Assembly (NCBI GenBank): GCA_032622095.1
Contig: CP136066.1
Span: 64,326,609 to 64,390,608 of the forward strand
Length of the DNA stretch: 64,000 bases
Source of the DNA: Siphonodentalium dalli
Lineage: Eukaryota; Mollusca; Scaphopoda; Gadilida; Siphonodentaliidae
Direction of reading: 5' to 3'
Each line of letters begins with the position of its first letter. Position 1 is the stretch's first letter. Shown in pieces: positions 1-11,289 of this stretch. Below the pieces are notes generated by a model, which saw only the letters and a program-made list of their open reading frames with translations, did no database searches and had not been told where the DNA came from. A program made the position numbers and the translations under genes.

Positions 1-1690
1 ATTCAACGGAGAAAAATGTATACCATAGCACATGGTGGCAGTAAGGCGAGCAATTTCCAATGATAATTCTTATACAAAACATCAGAGGAAAAAAGATAAA
101 TATTTATACGTGCTCTCTACCCGCGAACATACTAGGCTACATCCGAAGATCACATGGTCTGTCTTTTAGTCGGGTAATTCATCCACTCGGTTATAGGGAT
201 GTGGCAGTTGTGTGTTGGTGTAACATAACACTTCCCCAGATATATATATATAGCTTCATCTGAGGAAGATACGTTATTTATCAAAACCGCATGGTCTGGT
301 TTGATTTTGTTTAAACATGGTGTTGTAGGTTGGTAAGCTGACTACATGTGCTACATAGACACAATACAGAGGCCCATCGACATCCAGATAAGAAGGCACA
401 CACGTGTGCCACACATAGCACATTGTGATGATATATGTTCGGATGTTACAAGAATCGTTACAATTTTATCTAATGACTCTTAAAAAAGCCAGAATTGCAT
501 AATTTGGAGCAATACGATATATGTATATTCGATAAGATGATTCGGTTTCATTGTCGCGTAACGGTCTACTCGAGTGGCAACGAGTCATAAAGTCTGTAAA
601 ATAGACCCGATTATAACAAATCGTTGATACGCCGCAGCGTGTCGTCCGGCATGTGTGGTCTATATACAAACTCCAAGCATGTTAATAGTAAACGAATATC
701 CGATTAGCTGCATGCATGCGAACGGCAGCATTCACGTGCGTGTGATCAAGGCATCGCGTTATCATTCATTCACGTCATTGAGATCGCAAATCTGAATGCT
801 GAGATGGATGTTCAATTAATTTCAATTGAAATACATTCATAATATAATATGCACACATTATTTCGAATATGTTATGGATTCATATTTCAGTTGACATTCG
901 CAGTCCAATTGATCAGTCTCAGATACACATAAAAACACTCGAAAACTCATCTGAACTCCTTAAGTAATACGCATATTTACTGCAAAGAAACTCGGCGTTT
1001 GGCGCATCTTCATCTGTGCCGTTCGCATCTTTCTGGACCGACCGTGGTCCCTTCATATCGCGCGGATATTGAGAACGACAAGGATTTATTAAATTCTGTC
1101 AAATCCTATGCTTCATTGACAGATTCAACTATATACCGGCATTTGTTTTGGAAGCGTGGAAGTCCAGGAACTATACTAGTGAATGGTTGTTCTCGAAAAT
1201 TCGAGTGAGCAAAAGCAAAAACACCATTGAAAAAATTCGCCAAAACAAAATTAATGGTCTGATCTGGGAAAACTGATTGACAACTGGTGGATAAATACTC
1301 ATGCTTCGTGTGGACATACACATACGATGCTCGATATCTGTATTACGGTGAGAAACAAACATATCCCCATATCATATACGTGAAAATGACTTTCCCATAT
1401 TCTCGGTTTTGGCGATACCCTCGGTTTTGGCGATACCACGTACACGGGGGTGATTTTTAACAAATTTTATATTCAAATTGACAACACACACCGTCATTCT
1501 TATATATATGAATTAAAACCAGTGACTCTCGATGGCGAAATCGTTTTCGTTAGTTTATCGCCGATAGATGCGTCCCGAATCGAGTAGTAAATATTTACAA
1601 TTGAGCGTAGTTCTGACTATGTTTTCTGTGGAGCGCTACGGTCGACGTTAGTAGAATGTTACTTTCCTCCAGTTGTCACAGCCTGAATAC
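1..1690. other. Non-coding DNA, probably intron 1 of the first RBR gene
   Basis: I see no convincing exon here. The stretch lies upstream of a RING2 exon whose partner RING1-IBR exon is absent from the window, so it is most likely intron 1 of that gene. Similarity to intron 1 of the A' gene starts only near 1700 (shared blocks around TAGCTTCTGCT and GATTATTTTAGTAGCTCGAT). Short frames here carry no domain signature. Confidence 0.5.
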
Positions 1691-1964
1691 TAACGTATCA
1701 GTTTCACGCACTCGAAGAAATACATAATATGTTTTACACGTAGCTTCTGCTAAAAGTTATGCGATTATTTTAGTAGCTCGATAGCTCAAAAATCTTTTGG
1801 TTATGTCCATTTATTGCGAAATTAAGCAGCACATAACTATGGTATATAGGTATGAGTATCATTTCTGGGTTTTTTTAATATCACTACATGAATTACTACT
1901 ATTTATATCACTGCTACATATACCGCCATACCATCGTTTACATGTAGAACTTAAAGCATCTATC

Positions 1965-2477
1965 GATCTACATGTTATGTTAGATCATGCCACGAATATC
2001 TGCTCTGGCCGAGGCCCATAAAGATCATATTCCACAAGTACAAAACCTTGGAACTTTTTGAAGTTTTGACAGGGAACCTTATAAAGTCGAAAATATTTCT
2101 GTTTATCTGTTGCTTAATGTTGCTTAATGTCCGAATTCAAAATTGCATGCTTTTCCGTGGTATTTGTGAGCCGATATCGCTATAAACAATGAATTCATTA
2201 ACCAGGAGAAATTCCACAATCGTAAGCGACGCAAAGCAAAATCGCTCACAAATTTATTTAAATCGTGAAAGTTCGAGTTGGGACTTTCACCAACAAACAG
2301 TCAAGTATATTATTAAGGAACTCATAATAACTAAGAAATATATTCCCCGTGTTATTTTTTCGACTTTATAAGGCTCCCTGTCAAAATTTCAAAAAGTTCC
2401 AAGGTTTTGTTCTGGTGGAATATGATCTCTACGGGCGTTAGCCAGAGAAGAGATTCATGACATGATCTACATGTTAT
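1965..2477. mobile_element. MITE with long inverted ends and 14-bp target duplication, in intron 1 of gene A
   Basis: A 14-bp direct repeat, GATCTACATGTTAT, lies at 1965-1978 and 2464-2477. Between them are imperfect inverted arms: ATCATGCCACGAATATC and CTCTGGC near 1983-2007 are mirrored near 2440-2463, and the block GGAACTTTTTGAAGTTTTGACAG near 2050 is mirrored near 2390. The matching place in intron 1 of the A' gene (about 38355-38375) has one uninterrupted copy of the target, so this is a clean insertion of about 485 bp. No coding capacity is seen. The superfamily is uncertain because a 14-bp duplication is longer than usual. Confidence 0.7.
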
Positions 2478-2506
2478 ATATATATCCATGCTGTTTTCAA
2501 TTTCAG

Positions 2507-2651
2507 GCGTACGTGCAGCGGAGTGATGGATGTGATCATATGGACTGCAATTGTGGTACTAAATTCTGTTATAATTGTGGAAAGTCAAGGGAGATAACCA
2601 ATGGAAGACGCGGGAGATGTACATGTGATAGAGTAAAAGACACGAGGCACA
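2507..2651 (+). CDS. Gene A exon 2: RING2 with intact catalytic Cys
   Basis: The exon has 48 codons plus one base. RING2 ligand cysteines, the catalytic Cys of GCDHM and the FCYNCG end are all present. Length, phase and donor match exon 2 of A' exactly (145 bp). Confidence 0.85.
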
Positions 2652-4810
2652 GTTAGTATTGCTACATGTACTTATCCAATGGTTCTGATTACATGGACTT
2701 TTAAATTTAACTGATTCAGGCCTGACACATCCTATCCAATTGTTGATAATTTTGACTAAAGTATGGGGTAGCTATATATACGTTCTAATTATGTAAAAAA
2801 AAAGTAGTTTAAACAAGATAAAAACAACAACTTTCAAGGCTGGTCGTTGGAGAGTTTGACAGTAAATATGTGCAACAAACACACTGAATTATCTAGGTTA
2901 TGAACCCAAATATATAGAATATATGCGGTCATGTAGTTTACCATCTGAAATTAAACATTTCTCATTGCATATTTTAGTTTCTCGGGTCCTGCTGAATTGG
3001 CATGATGCTGGTACGACAAACTGATGCCGTCACGGAATAAGTACCGTTATTTTTTCTAAGTTGTCGTTTTCGAGTTGTTTGGTGAATCCGAGCGATTTGA
3101 GAAAAGCCAGTGTCTGTGTGAAACATTCAAGAACATATTAATTTTTGAAAAATATAATAATGCCTGCGCTGGTATTTCTAAATCTACGTGAATAACCATC
3201 TTAATTATATTCTATTTGCAACAACTAATATAGCCAGTATTAAAATATTTCACAATATATAGCGGATTTTCCTGGATATGTTCAGATTATCAGAACACTG
3301 CGAAAATAACAAATTTATAGACTAAATAACGGTACTTTTTCTGAACAGCATATATAAGTTTGCCCTAATAGCATCATACCAATTCAGCAGGACCCACCAG
3401 CATCACAGTACATTGGTATGACCACTTGATCAGGGGTGATAATGTTTGCATAAGAACTTCAAATCCGTTGTGATTGCTAAGTCACTTGACTATATCTCAT
3501 GTTGATTATGGCTGGTATAGTATCAGCAGCTATAATTTACTTAATTTATTCCGCGACTTTTAAGATGTCTGTCACCAATGTTGAGCTATTTATAGCCAAT
3601 TGTATTCGCCAATCAGTCCCGTTCTCGTGATGACAAATTTCACCTGGCCGACATCTCGTAATGTTGTTCTCTGAACATAACATAGCATAGAAGCTAACTA
3701 ACGAAGTCCGGAAATATTTATGCCATTGTGACAGCGGTGTTTTTGAGTGTGTAAACATTATACATGGTGACTCCCTAATCATTAAAAATAAAATCTTATT
3801 ACGCCCTATACTATGGGTGTTTACTGCTACGTTGATGTGGCCGTGCGAATGGGGCGATGGGGATATGTCGCAGGACAACACATTTCGGTTTCACGTAATG
3901 CGAGTTATTTTAGGAAATTGTAGTAAGGCTGATCTCGCCATGTCAATGGAGCTATGGCGATGGGGATATTTCGCGAGACAACACATTTCGAGTCGTAAGT
4001 TGGGATTTTTTTTACCCTGTGCCAATGCATTCTCTTATATATGCGAGTCGACCATAGGTCGCCTCGCATATATAAGAGAATGCATTGGCCTAACAATTTT
4101 TTATCATTTTTTTAAAATAAATGTTTCTTACAATTTTTAGGACATAAAATAAAAAAAACATCCATTACCCTGCAGGGAGCCCCACACACATATAGAAGCA
4201 TATAGAAAAGTGTCGTCTGCTCATGTTTGTCTGGGGCTCTGTATGGGTGAAATTATAAAATTGTTAAAGAATACAAGAAAAAAATATTAAAATTGTAAAA
4301 CATTGTTAGGCCAATGCATTCTCTTATATATGCGAGGCGACCTATGGTCGACTCGCATATATAAGAGAATGCATTGGCACAGGGTAAAAAAATTCCCGAC
4401 TTACGACTTACGACACATTTCGGGTTTCGCGGATGTCTCATCTCACAGTATGTAACTTTTATAACCGCGTTAATTGCTTTCGATGTTTAGGTCTGAACAA
4501 TGGCTGGGCCACTCTTGAAGATTTTATTGCGGGAACACAATGGATAATATAGCACATAACTTTCCTGATGACGTATGTCTCAGTTGGAATGTAGAATAAA
4601 GTTCGTATTGCGAAGTATCGGGCGTGTATTTAACCCGATTAGTACATTTTTGGTCCGCATTTAGAGGCTTTCTGGAGTGGTGAATGAGAAGTATGCTGTA
4701 ATAAGCCGTAGTTTTAGTAATAATTTGAAGGATTTGTAGTTGAATGGAATTCTGAGGTGGTGCATTCATGAAACCAATATAGTTTATATTATATATATAT
4801 ATATATATAG

Positions 4811-4875
<65 letters not shown>

Positions 4876-5145
4876 CTTGAGGGCGTTACCATTTCTGACT
4901 ATGGTTTTCTTGTTACAGTTGTGAAACTCGCCGCCATAGGATCTGGCGTGGTAGTCGGAGTTATTGTCGCCCTACCGATCGTCGTTGCTAGCATTCCATT
5001 CATCTCTGTCGTTTTCGGTGTTTGGAGAATCAAGCGGTTGATCAAGAAGAAACGAAAACGAGATGCAAGGCGGGAGAGAGCGAGAAGATTCCACAAAGGA
5101 CAGGCGAGGCACGCAAATTATCCTGCATACATTGACAAAGACTGA
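2507..5145 (+). CDS. Gene A: RBR E3 ubiquitin ligase, 3' part only; join(2507..2651,4919..5145)
   Basis: This is the C-terminal part of an RBR E3 ligase; the RING1-IBR exon must lie left of the window. Exon 2 follows TTTTCAATTTCAG and encodes RING2: AYVQRS-DGCDHMDCNCG-TKFCYNCGK. The Cys of DGCDHM aligns with the catalytic cysteine that accepts ubiquitin in RBR ligases (Parkin/HHARI mechanism). Exon 2 is 145 bp and ends in phase 1 at a GTTAGT donor. Exon 3 follows TTCTTGTTACAG and restores the frame (A+TT = Ile), then encodes a Gly/Val-rich hydrophobic segment with prolines (IGSGVVVGVIVALPIVVASI) and a very basic tail (KRLIKKKRKRDARRERARR). A hydrophobic segment just after RING2 is known from RNF19/Dorfin and RNF144-type RBRs and implies membrane anchoring. 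Intron 2 is 2.27 kb and holds a MITE and a TA microsatellite. Splice sites are inferred from agreement among three paralogues. Confidence 0.83.
3981..4422. mobile_element. MITE family B (GTCGTAAGTCGGG ends) in intron 2 of gene A
   Basis: The element spans 3991-4412 and is flanked by the 10-bp direct repeat ACACATTTCG (3981-3990, 4413-4422). The ends are inverted: AGTCGTAAGTTGGGATT on the left, CCCGACTTACGAC on the right. Inside, near each end, sits a near-perfect hairpin of about 68 bp (4021-4091 and 4309-4378) whose two copies are in opposite orientation. The centre contains CCCTGCAGGGAGCCCC and CTGGGGCTCTGTATGGG. It has no coding capacity. Other copies are at 41647-42102 and 44261-44795. 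Confidence 0.75.
4788..4872. repeat. (TA)n microsatellite in intron 2 of gene A
   Basis: An almost pure TA run, interrupted once by AGC, lies about 45 bp before the exon 3 acceptor. Alternating TYIYIY-like frames over it are artefacts. Confidence 0.9.
4919..5145 (+). CDS. Gene A exon 3: transmembrane segment and basic tail
   Basis: About 24 hydrophobic residues are followed by a tail with more than ten Arg/Lys. The stop is TGA at 5143-5145. The gene A tail is longer (74 codons from GTG) than the 60-residue tails of B and A'. Confidence 0.8.
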
Positions 5146-5460
5146 CGAGATATGCCCAGTATTACGGCAGATGGATACCGCATACCTTACCCAACGGCAG
5201 ACAATGTGTACTGTCTAATGGATTCTGCATTCCTGTCCCAGTGACTGACGTGATAGGCCAATAGTTACGGCTGATAGATTCTGCACACCTTGCTCAAAGA
5301 CAGACGAGTTACGCACTGTAATGCACAGTATTCCACGTATGTCTGTCATATTATGCATATATGAATGGTCTGCAGTGGGCAATTGTCGGTTAACTGACAA
5401 TGAAGAACAGAAACTTCAGAATCTTCAATATATATGTCACTACACGAGGAAGATAGACCG
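5146..5460 (+). other. Probable 3' UTR of gene A with degenerate repeats
   Basis: A unit of roughly 60-70 nt, with words such as TTCTGCATACCTTGCCCAA, GACTGACGAG and GCCCAGTATTACGGC, recurs in diverged form. The same words follow exon 3 in A' (40581-40850) and in B (32546-32880). I see no clear AATAAA close by. Confidence 0.5.
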
Positions 5461-5974
5461 TTGAACTACCTCATCACATTTACTTGTATACACACCCCAC
5501 TCTTCAAACATAACGATATCCAAGTCTGTTTGTATTCTCATTGTTAGTTTGTGTTTGAATATCATAGTGGGAACGGTTGTACATATAAGTTCTAAGAACT
5601 TGTCATCCAATACCTACATATAATCTACAGTATATTTGTCGCACAATATTTGAAAAAAAATATAGTTACATTATAAAAAAATACTTCACCCAGACTGTTA
5701 GGAATTGACAATGCCAGATTCTGTGAATTTCTTGAACCATATCAGCCAATACGCCAAGGATATACGTTATGTATAAAATAGTGTCAAATCGGTGTTCACG
5801 ATTAGATAGCGATTGGTATTCAATCGGAGTAACACGTACCACGCTATTTTAGGAATTAAATTAGGATTAAATAAATCGGAAAAGGGGCGGGGGTAACCGG
5901 AACTAACTATAGCCACTACAATATGTATATTTTTTCAATGATAAAGTTGAACAAATAACGGAGATATTCAGAAA

Positions 5975-6371
5975 TTAACCCTTTACCCAACAGAAGGGCC
6001 CTGTGCCAATGCATTCTCTTATATATGCGAGTCGACCATAGGTCGCCTCGCATATATAAGAGAATGCATTGGCTTAACACATTAAAAATTATAAAATTGT
6101 TAAAGAATGTAAGAAAAAATGGTAAAAAGTGTTAAAAGTTTTTTTTTAGGCCAATGCATTCTCTTATATATGCGAGGCGACCTATGGTCGACTCGCATAT
6201 GTGAGAGAATGCATTGGCACAGGGCATAACTGTAACTATCACAATGTGGTCAAGGAGCCGGTTCTAATGATATCCATATTTGTATGGTTCTATTGAGACA
6301 GACCGAAGATATTTTAAGCTGTTGAAGCTTTATTTGGCCGGTTTTGGCCGGTTTGTTGGGAAAAGGGTTAT
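5975..6371. mobile_element. piggyBac-like MITE (family A), copy 1
   Basis: It starts TTAACCCTTTACCCAAC and ends GTTGGGAAAAGGGTTAT, so one TTAA has decayed. It holds two inverted copies of the shared hairpin (6004-6073, 6149-6219) separated by AT-rich DNA, then GGCCGGTTTTGGCCGG. Three more copies are at 19537, 25564 and 56304. The corresponding place downstream of A' (about 42862) lacks it. Confidence 0.75.
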
Positions 6372-6630
6372 TAAAAACTATATATTTTTAAATCCATCGC
6401 ATATCGCAAGTACCGGAGAAGTGGGTTTTTTTTTACAAGAGAAGTGTTTTTTTCTTATAAGAGAATTGTTTTTTAACAAGCGGCCCCAAACCTCCCTCAA
6501 GACAACCCACTCAATATGTGAATTGGACATATTTACGACCAAAGTTGATCACTTGTCTTGTTTAAACTGTTTCAAACATATATCCGTTATTTAGTCAAAA
6601 TGACGTTCCATATTGGTTGCCTCATTCCGA

Positions 6631-7489
6631 TTAAAGGCCCACTTAATTTTCGAATGACCAGATAACATTACACACAACATATCCCATATTATATACCATT
6701 TGGAAGAGGAACCAACAATATATATATTCAACCAGAGTACAGAACAGCTGTGGCCTTGGAGTGTCCACCAAGTGATATGGATCAGATTCATTCCAAGATC
6801 CCCCCTTGTCAACCCAGAATGCATCAGAATTCAAACTGAGAGATAGTTATTCCCCTTCCATTGAGAATAATAGACTTTATAGTACAGTCTGGATCAAAAT
6901 TAATCAAAGAACACACCTCATTACCTCGAAAAAAAACCCCAATATGTTCCCAGTTTATTCGACTGGATCAGTTGATAATACAATGTTTTGGAGCTCCCTC
7001 TTTCAAATGGTATATACTATGGAATATGTTGTATATAATTAAGAAATGGATGTTGATTTGCTTGCGTTCCATAGAGTATGGATGCAAGTTGGTCTGACAT
7101 TTTGTGTCGAACGCGAAAGCGTTCCACACATGAAAATGTCAGACCAACTTGCATCCATACTCTGTGGAACGCAACAAAATCAACATTCATTACTTATATT
7201 TACACTCAACCGAGTCAACTGGCAGATTAAAAGAGTTATAGGCATTCATTTCCAACGTTATTATCGTGGCTCGGAGCAAGTTGCGTCTACACAAAAATGG
7301 ACGCAAGTTGTGGTCAGCGCGCGACGTCATGTGACGTAATTTCGACCAACCAACGTCCTGCATTCATGTTCCACAATAGGAATGCACTTGTGAGTGTAAA
7401 TATTGTGATCTGGTGGTTCATGGTATATACTATGGAATATGTTGTATATAATGTGATTTGGTGGTTCGAAAATTAAGTGGGTCTTTAAA
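6631..7489. mobile_element. Foldback element with TTAAAGGCCCACTTAATTTTCG ends
   Basis: The left end TTAAAGGCCCACTTAATTTT is mirrored on the right by AAAATTAAGTGGGTCTTTAA. The words CCATATTATATACCATTTGG and GGTATATACTATGGAATATG are inverted partners inside. A second, nearly perfect hairpin is nested at 7040-7196. Relatives are at 39102-39608 and about 42903-43150, and the same end sequence occurs near 52674 and 54844. Confidence 0.65.
7040..7196. repeat. Nearly perfect hairpin, arms of about 70 bp
   Basis: The left arm contains GGATGCAAGTTGGTCTGACA and the right arm TGTCAGACCAACTTGCATCC; the apex is near GAACGCGAAAGCGTTCC. It is nested in the foldback element at 6631-7489. Confidence 0.8.
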
Positions 7490-7499
7490 TCAACATACT

Positions 7500-8277
7500 C
7501 ATTTTAAAACATAATCCTGACATCGCGTGGCACGTGACAATCGTAGTTTGTTTAATAAACGTGTACTCCTCAGTTAAATGATGATCTTCGGTTAGGCATG
7601 GTTTGTTTCTTGATTTGGAAATATAATATGTTTCAACTAAAAGCACCCAACCTTAGTGCGCCCTCTTTAAGGCAGTTTCGTTTCGACACTTCAGTTTGCG
7701 TAAGCATAACATGCGACAAGAGGGCGCACAGTTAGGGATGGGTATTGGATGTTTGATGTATCGGGACGAAATACACATTGGCACGGTGTATGCAATATCC
7801 AGTAATGTGTTTTCCCCCAAAAAGTTGTCCAGAATATTCATGTAGAAACAAACGAAATTGGCTACCGGCTATGGCCATTATCCCCACTATGCTGTAATAT
7901 TTACAATAACCACCGTCCAATTGGTGAATATAGAATGCGGTCTATTCAGGTATAGTCTCTGCAGTTGACACTGCCAAGTGGAAAGTACATGCGGAACATT
8001 TTATATAAACGTCAACAAATGTAATGAGTCATTATTTTATTCATGTTTATTGTATTACTTCTTGTATTCTTTGTATTTATATGATCAATAAAATGTGATG
8101 TTATAATATCATTGCTCAGTTTGTGTGTCCAAGGAGAAAAATGTAAAAAAAAGAAAATATACATTTTAGGGGAAGTTTTAATTAATATTATGTCGAGCAA
8201 ATTGAAGCAGTGAACACTCATATAGTGAGTCAGCGCATCCATATGTCTGACATATTATTTAAACGTATATATTTTGC
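7500..8277. other. Downstream DNA shared with the sister block (43729-45190)
   Basis: AACATAATCCTGACATCGCG and the following 700 bp run in parallel with 43729 onward, with insertions there. I see no gene in it. It is useful as an alignment anchor for the duplicated blocks. Confidence 0.6.
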
Positions 8278-8728
8278 CTTTATTCCACACCCATTGACGT
8301 GAGGTACATGTATTGAACGGAATCCCAGCCATTGAATACATAGTAGTGTATACCTCTAGTGGAATACAAGCCGGAAACTATTCTTGTTGACGTTGTCGCC
8401 AAGAAAGATGACGTACATTACGTCGATCATCCGCTTCCGGTGATCCCCCCATAATTACTGGCTATTTATCAGACTTAACTCACAATAAAGGTGGCTATAG
8501 TAACAATGGATATGACATTCATGGATTGAACTTATCTGACTGAACGGTGTGGAATAAATACAGAACACAACTTGCATTATAATATCGAATCTTTTATCGA
8601 ACTCGTTGCAGACGGCGCAAAGTTATATTTCGCTCGAGCTACGCTCTCGCGAAATATATCCTTGCGCCATCCGCAACTCATTCGATAAAAGATTCTCGAT
8701 TAAGATGCGCGTTGTGTTCTGTCTATAT
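8278..8728. mobile_element. Foldback insertion with ACAGAAC-ended hairpin
   Basis: The sister block reads straight from ATTTTGCATATAGAT to CTCTAATGAGTCG (about 45190-45215), so these 450 bp are inserted here. The left half is bounded by TTATTCCACACC and GGTGTGGAATAAA. The right half (8560-8722) is a hairpin with ACAGAACACAAC and GTTGTGTTCTGT ends and apex near GCTCGAGCTACGCTCTCGC. Confidence 0.65.
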
Positions 8729-8729
8729 A

Positions 8730-9148
8730 TATAAATGATCTCCAATGAGTAGTTATTCTATACACAATTTATTAACGGCGTGCACTAAATTCGATTCGAG
8801 CCGAGGCTCGAATCGAATTTAATGGACACTGTTCATAAATGTCGTATAGAAATGCGAGGAATTTGATATCCATTTTTTATCAGATAATCACATTTTAGCA
8901 AGGAAAAACGATATCGAATCGACTGGGGTTAAAACAAATCTATATTTATTTTCTTATCACGACCAAAGAGAAAGTAAAGCCACCTTCAAGAACAAATATA
9001 GTTCCAATTTCAATGTGTCTTTTCGTGTTGACAAAATTGTTCAACCACCCTTATCACCAATGTTTATCTCACAGTCAACACTAAATATCGCAACACAACT
9101 CGAATATCATAATTATATTCTAATTAACATAATAATAATACAGTTCTG
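8730..9148. other. Non-coding DNA shared with 45200-45565
   Basis: This runs parallel with the sister block and contains no recognisable gene. A related stretch occurs in inverted orientation downstream of B (29400-29780) and of B' (60600-60980), with shared words such as AATTGTTCAACCACCCTTAT, so it may be an older dispersed element. Confidence 0.45.
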
Positions 9149-10329
9149 TCATTGACATAGTCCAAGTCTTCTCGTACTAAAGCCGGCTAAGATATCGGGA
9201 TGGAGGTGCCGGTCTTTAGTCCGAGTTCCAGGCCCATGCATTCCTTTGACAGGACTTAAGCGTTGGTGATCCGCTCAAATAAAACCACAATTATATGAAA
9301 TAAAATATCACAATTGCTACAATAAACGGATAGTTTCCGCAGAAGACATGCTATTTTATCTGAAACCCACATCGGTTGTGAATTGAAAGCGGTAATTTAA
9401 TGTGAAAAGAAACATTTGCCGCAGTGTTTACATATTTTTTAAAGTATGCGAACTCAGTTGACCTTGCGAACTGCGTTCGGCATTTTCCGTTGAAAATATT
9501 CCGTAGATTTTGGACAACAACGCAAATTACGATGAATTCTCCATTGTAATCGTAATTATGTGTGTCAATAAATAAAATAATAAATAGATTAATTAAACAT
9601 TGGAGATATAAATGTAATACACTAAATAAATGAACCTTAAGTTTGAAAAGTCCCACTAAAACGGAAGAACTATATTTCGAAACTGTGTGATTCGGTTCTC
9701 CGATTATTTTATCAACACAGATGTCAAATGCACATCACGCATGGCAAGTCAGACACAAGAGTTCTAATTTGCTCCAATTTTGACAAGTTGCTTGCGAAAA
9801 TTGTCAACAAAACTACCGTTCTGATCCTCCATTATGTCATTAAGTTTTTAGTGCGGGAATTGTTCTGAAAGCACATAGAAAACTGGACTTTCGGGCGATC
9901 GGTTTTCGCTATTTTTGTTCGGAAAACCCGCGCTATATATAGAAACGGAAAGTAGAATTAGTAGAACAAACAGCGGATTATGCCGAACTTATTCGGACCA
10001 CTTCGGCTTTCGGTTAAAATGTAAACAAACAGAGAAACAAATCGATGTGTGTGGCAATCAACCGGAATATTCTATGTGTAATTTAACATTAAAGTTAGAT
10101 TATTATACACCATTATGACCATAAGATGTAAGCCTTTCCGATGCATATAGCATCATGTATTGATTTGCTAGGTAAATCCAGTAAAATACACCACAAATTC
10201 CCGCCACAGATCGTGGGCGTAAGTCGTGTCAAAGGATTGGTATACAAGCGGTCTTGGACTAAAGACCAGCATCGCCATCCCAATATCTTAGCTGGTTTTA
10301 GTACAAGAAGACTTGGACTATCATTGACA
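9149..10329. mobile_element. MULE-like non-autonomous element with 9-bp target duplication
   Basis: The 9-bp repeat TCATTGACA (9149-9157, 10321-10329) flanks an element that begins TAGTCCAAGTCTTCT and ends with its exact reverse complement AGAAGACTTGGACTA. The inverted repeats extend about 115 bp (through GGTCTTTAGTCC near 9215, mirrored by GGACTAAAGACC near 10255). The sister block has one target-like copy, GGTATTGACATCG, at about 45576. A 9-bp duplication with long inverted repeats fits Mutator-like elements; no transposase is present, so that placement is an inference. Confidence 0.75.
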
Positions 10330-10713
10330 TAGACATCATTGCGCTATAAGCTCTTACGTCACTGTGCGTGCCGATAATACACGTGTATCTTACTAAAAGA
10401 TGAGGCCGTGTTTTGGGGCTAATTGTGTGATAAAATGAAATATAAATATTGGGAGGCGAGAACATGTTCTTAACACACACATGAACCTCCGGTCCCCGCA
10501 AGCAAGATATATATTAGAAAACGTATTAAAATAACAGTTATACTGACAAACAATTGAGTATGACGGGTGGATGAATACAACAGTATGGACCCTAAGCATG
10601 GCATACATGTATGTTATTCTTGTACTTGGTATAAGTGTGGAGTTTTGAAAAAGGATGTGTCTAATACAGGGATGCTATGATATAAGACTTTAACTAATCA
10701 CCGTACAATATAT

Positions 10714-10871
10714 ACACAGAACGACACGATGTGTAAATGGGTTTGTCAATACGGCACGAGTGCTGTCGCGTAAGGATAGAACGAGAGGTGCTTGCGCCTC
10801 GAGTTCTATCCTTCCGCGACAGCACGAGTGCCGTATCGACAAACCCATTTATACATCGTGTCGTTCTGTGT
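10714..10871. mobile_element. Hairpin MITE, arms of about 75 bp, ACACAGAACGACACG ends
   Basis: The left arm ACACAGAACGACACGATG is mirrored by CATCGTGTCGTTCTGTG; the apex is at GAGGTGCTTGCGCCTC. The outer ACAGAAC resembles the hairpin at 8560-8722, suggesting one family. It is absent from the sister block near 45960. Confidence 0.75.
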
Positions 10872-11123
10872 TTATTACACGCTTTGCATCCTAGAATCCG
10901 TGCATTAAAAGTATACAGGATTAGAAGGTTTATTTAGGCTCATACAGGGCGTGTTTGTCGTGTGTGATGATTCTTTTATTTAAATAGTTCCAGTTTCGTA
11001 GTTGAGGCGAACGTCATGTACGTCATTTTACGTCAACGAGATGCGTATGGAACGTACGTTGCATACGGATTTGTGAATATGGAACGGCAATAACACTGTA
11101 CTTCTAGGAACAAGCGTGTAATA

Positions 11124-11288
11124 AATAAACAATAGTTAACTGTCATCAGCGACGAACGAAGTTTCTCCTCGAGTGAGATGCGCAGGATTATTTTTCACGA
11201 GGCGTTAGCCGAGTGAAAAATAATCCTCGCATCTCATGAGAGGAGAAACTTCGTTCGTCGCTGATGACAGTTAACTATTGTGTTTATT
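11124..11288. mobile_element. Hairpin MITE, arms of about 78 bp
   Basis: The left arm CAATAGTTAACTGTCATCAG is mirrored by CTGATGACAGTTAACTATTG; the apex is near CACGAGGCGTTAGCCGAGTG. It lies within about 1.1 kb of block A (10710-11840) that block A' lacks. Confidence 0.75.
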
Positions 11289-11289
11289 A

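Larger units (their letters stand above)
2652..4918 (+). other. Intron 2 of gene A
   Basis: The intron runs from GTTAGTATTG to TTCTTGTTACAG. About 2700-2950 matches the end of intron 2 in A' (about 40140-40395), and about 3780-3990 plus 4425-4918 matches the end of intron 2 in gene B (about 31790-32360). A' therefore seems to have lost an inner part of this intron or B gained one. A local duplication is visible at 3846-3990, where GCGATGGGGATAT and ACAACACATTTCG both occur twice. Confidence 0.6.

Noticed and set aside
4524-4892. 122-codon minus-strand frame before the gene A membrane exon
   Set aside because: It crosses a TA microsatellite and intron sequence conserved as intron in gene B; no domain.
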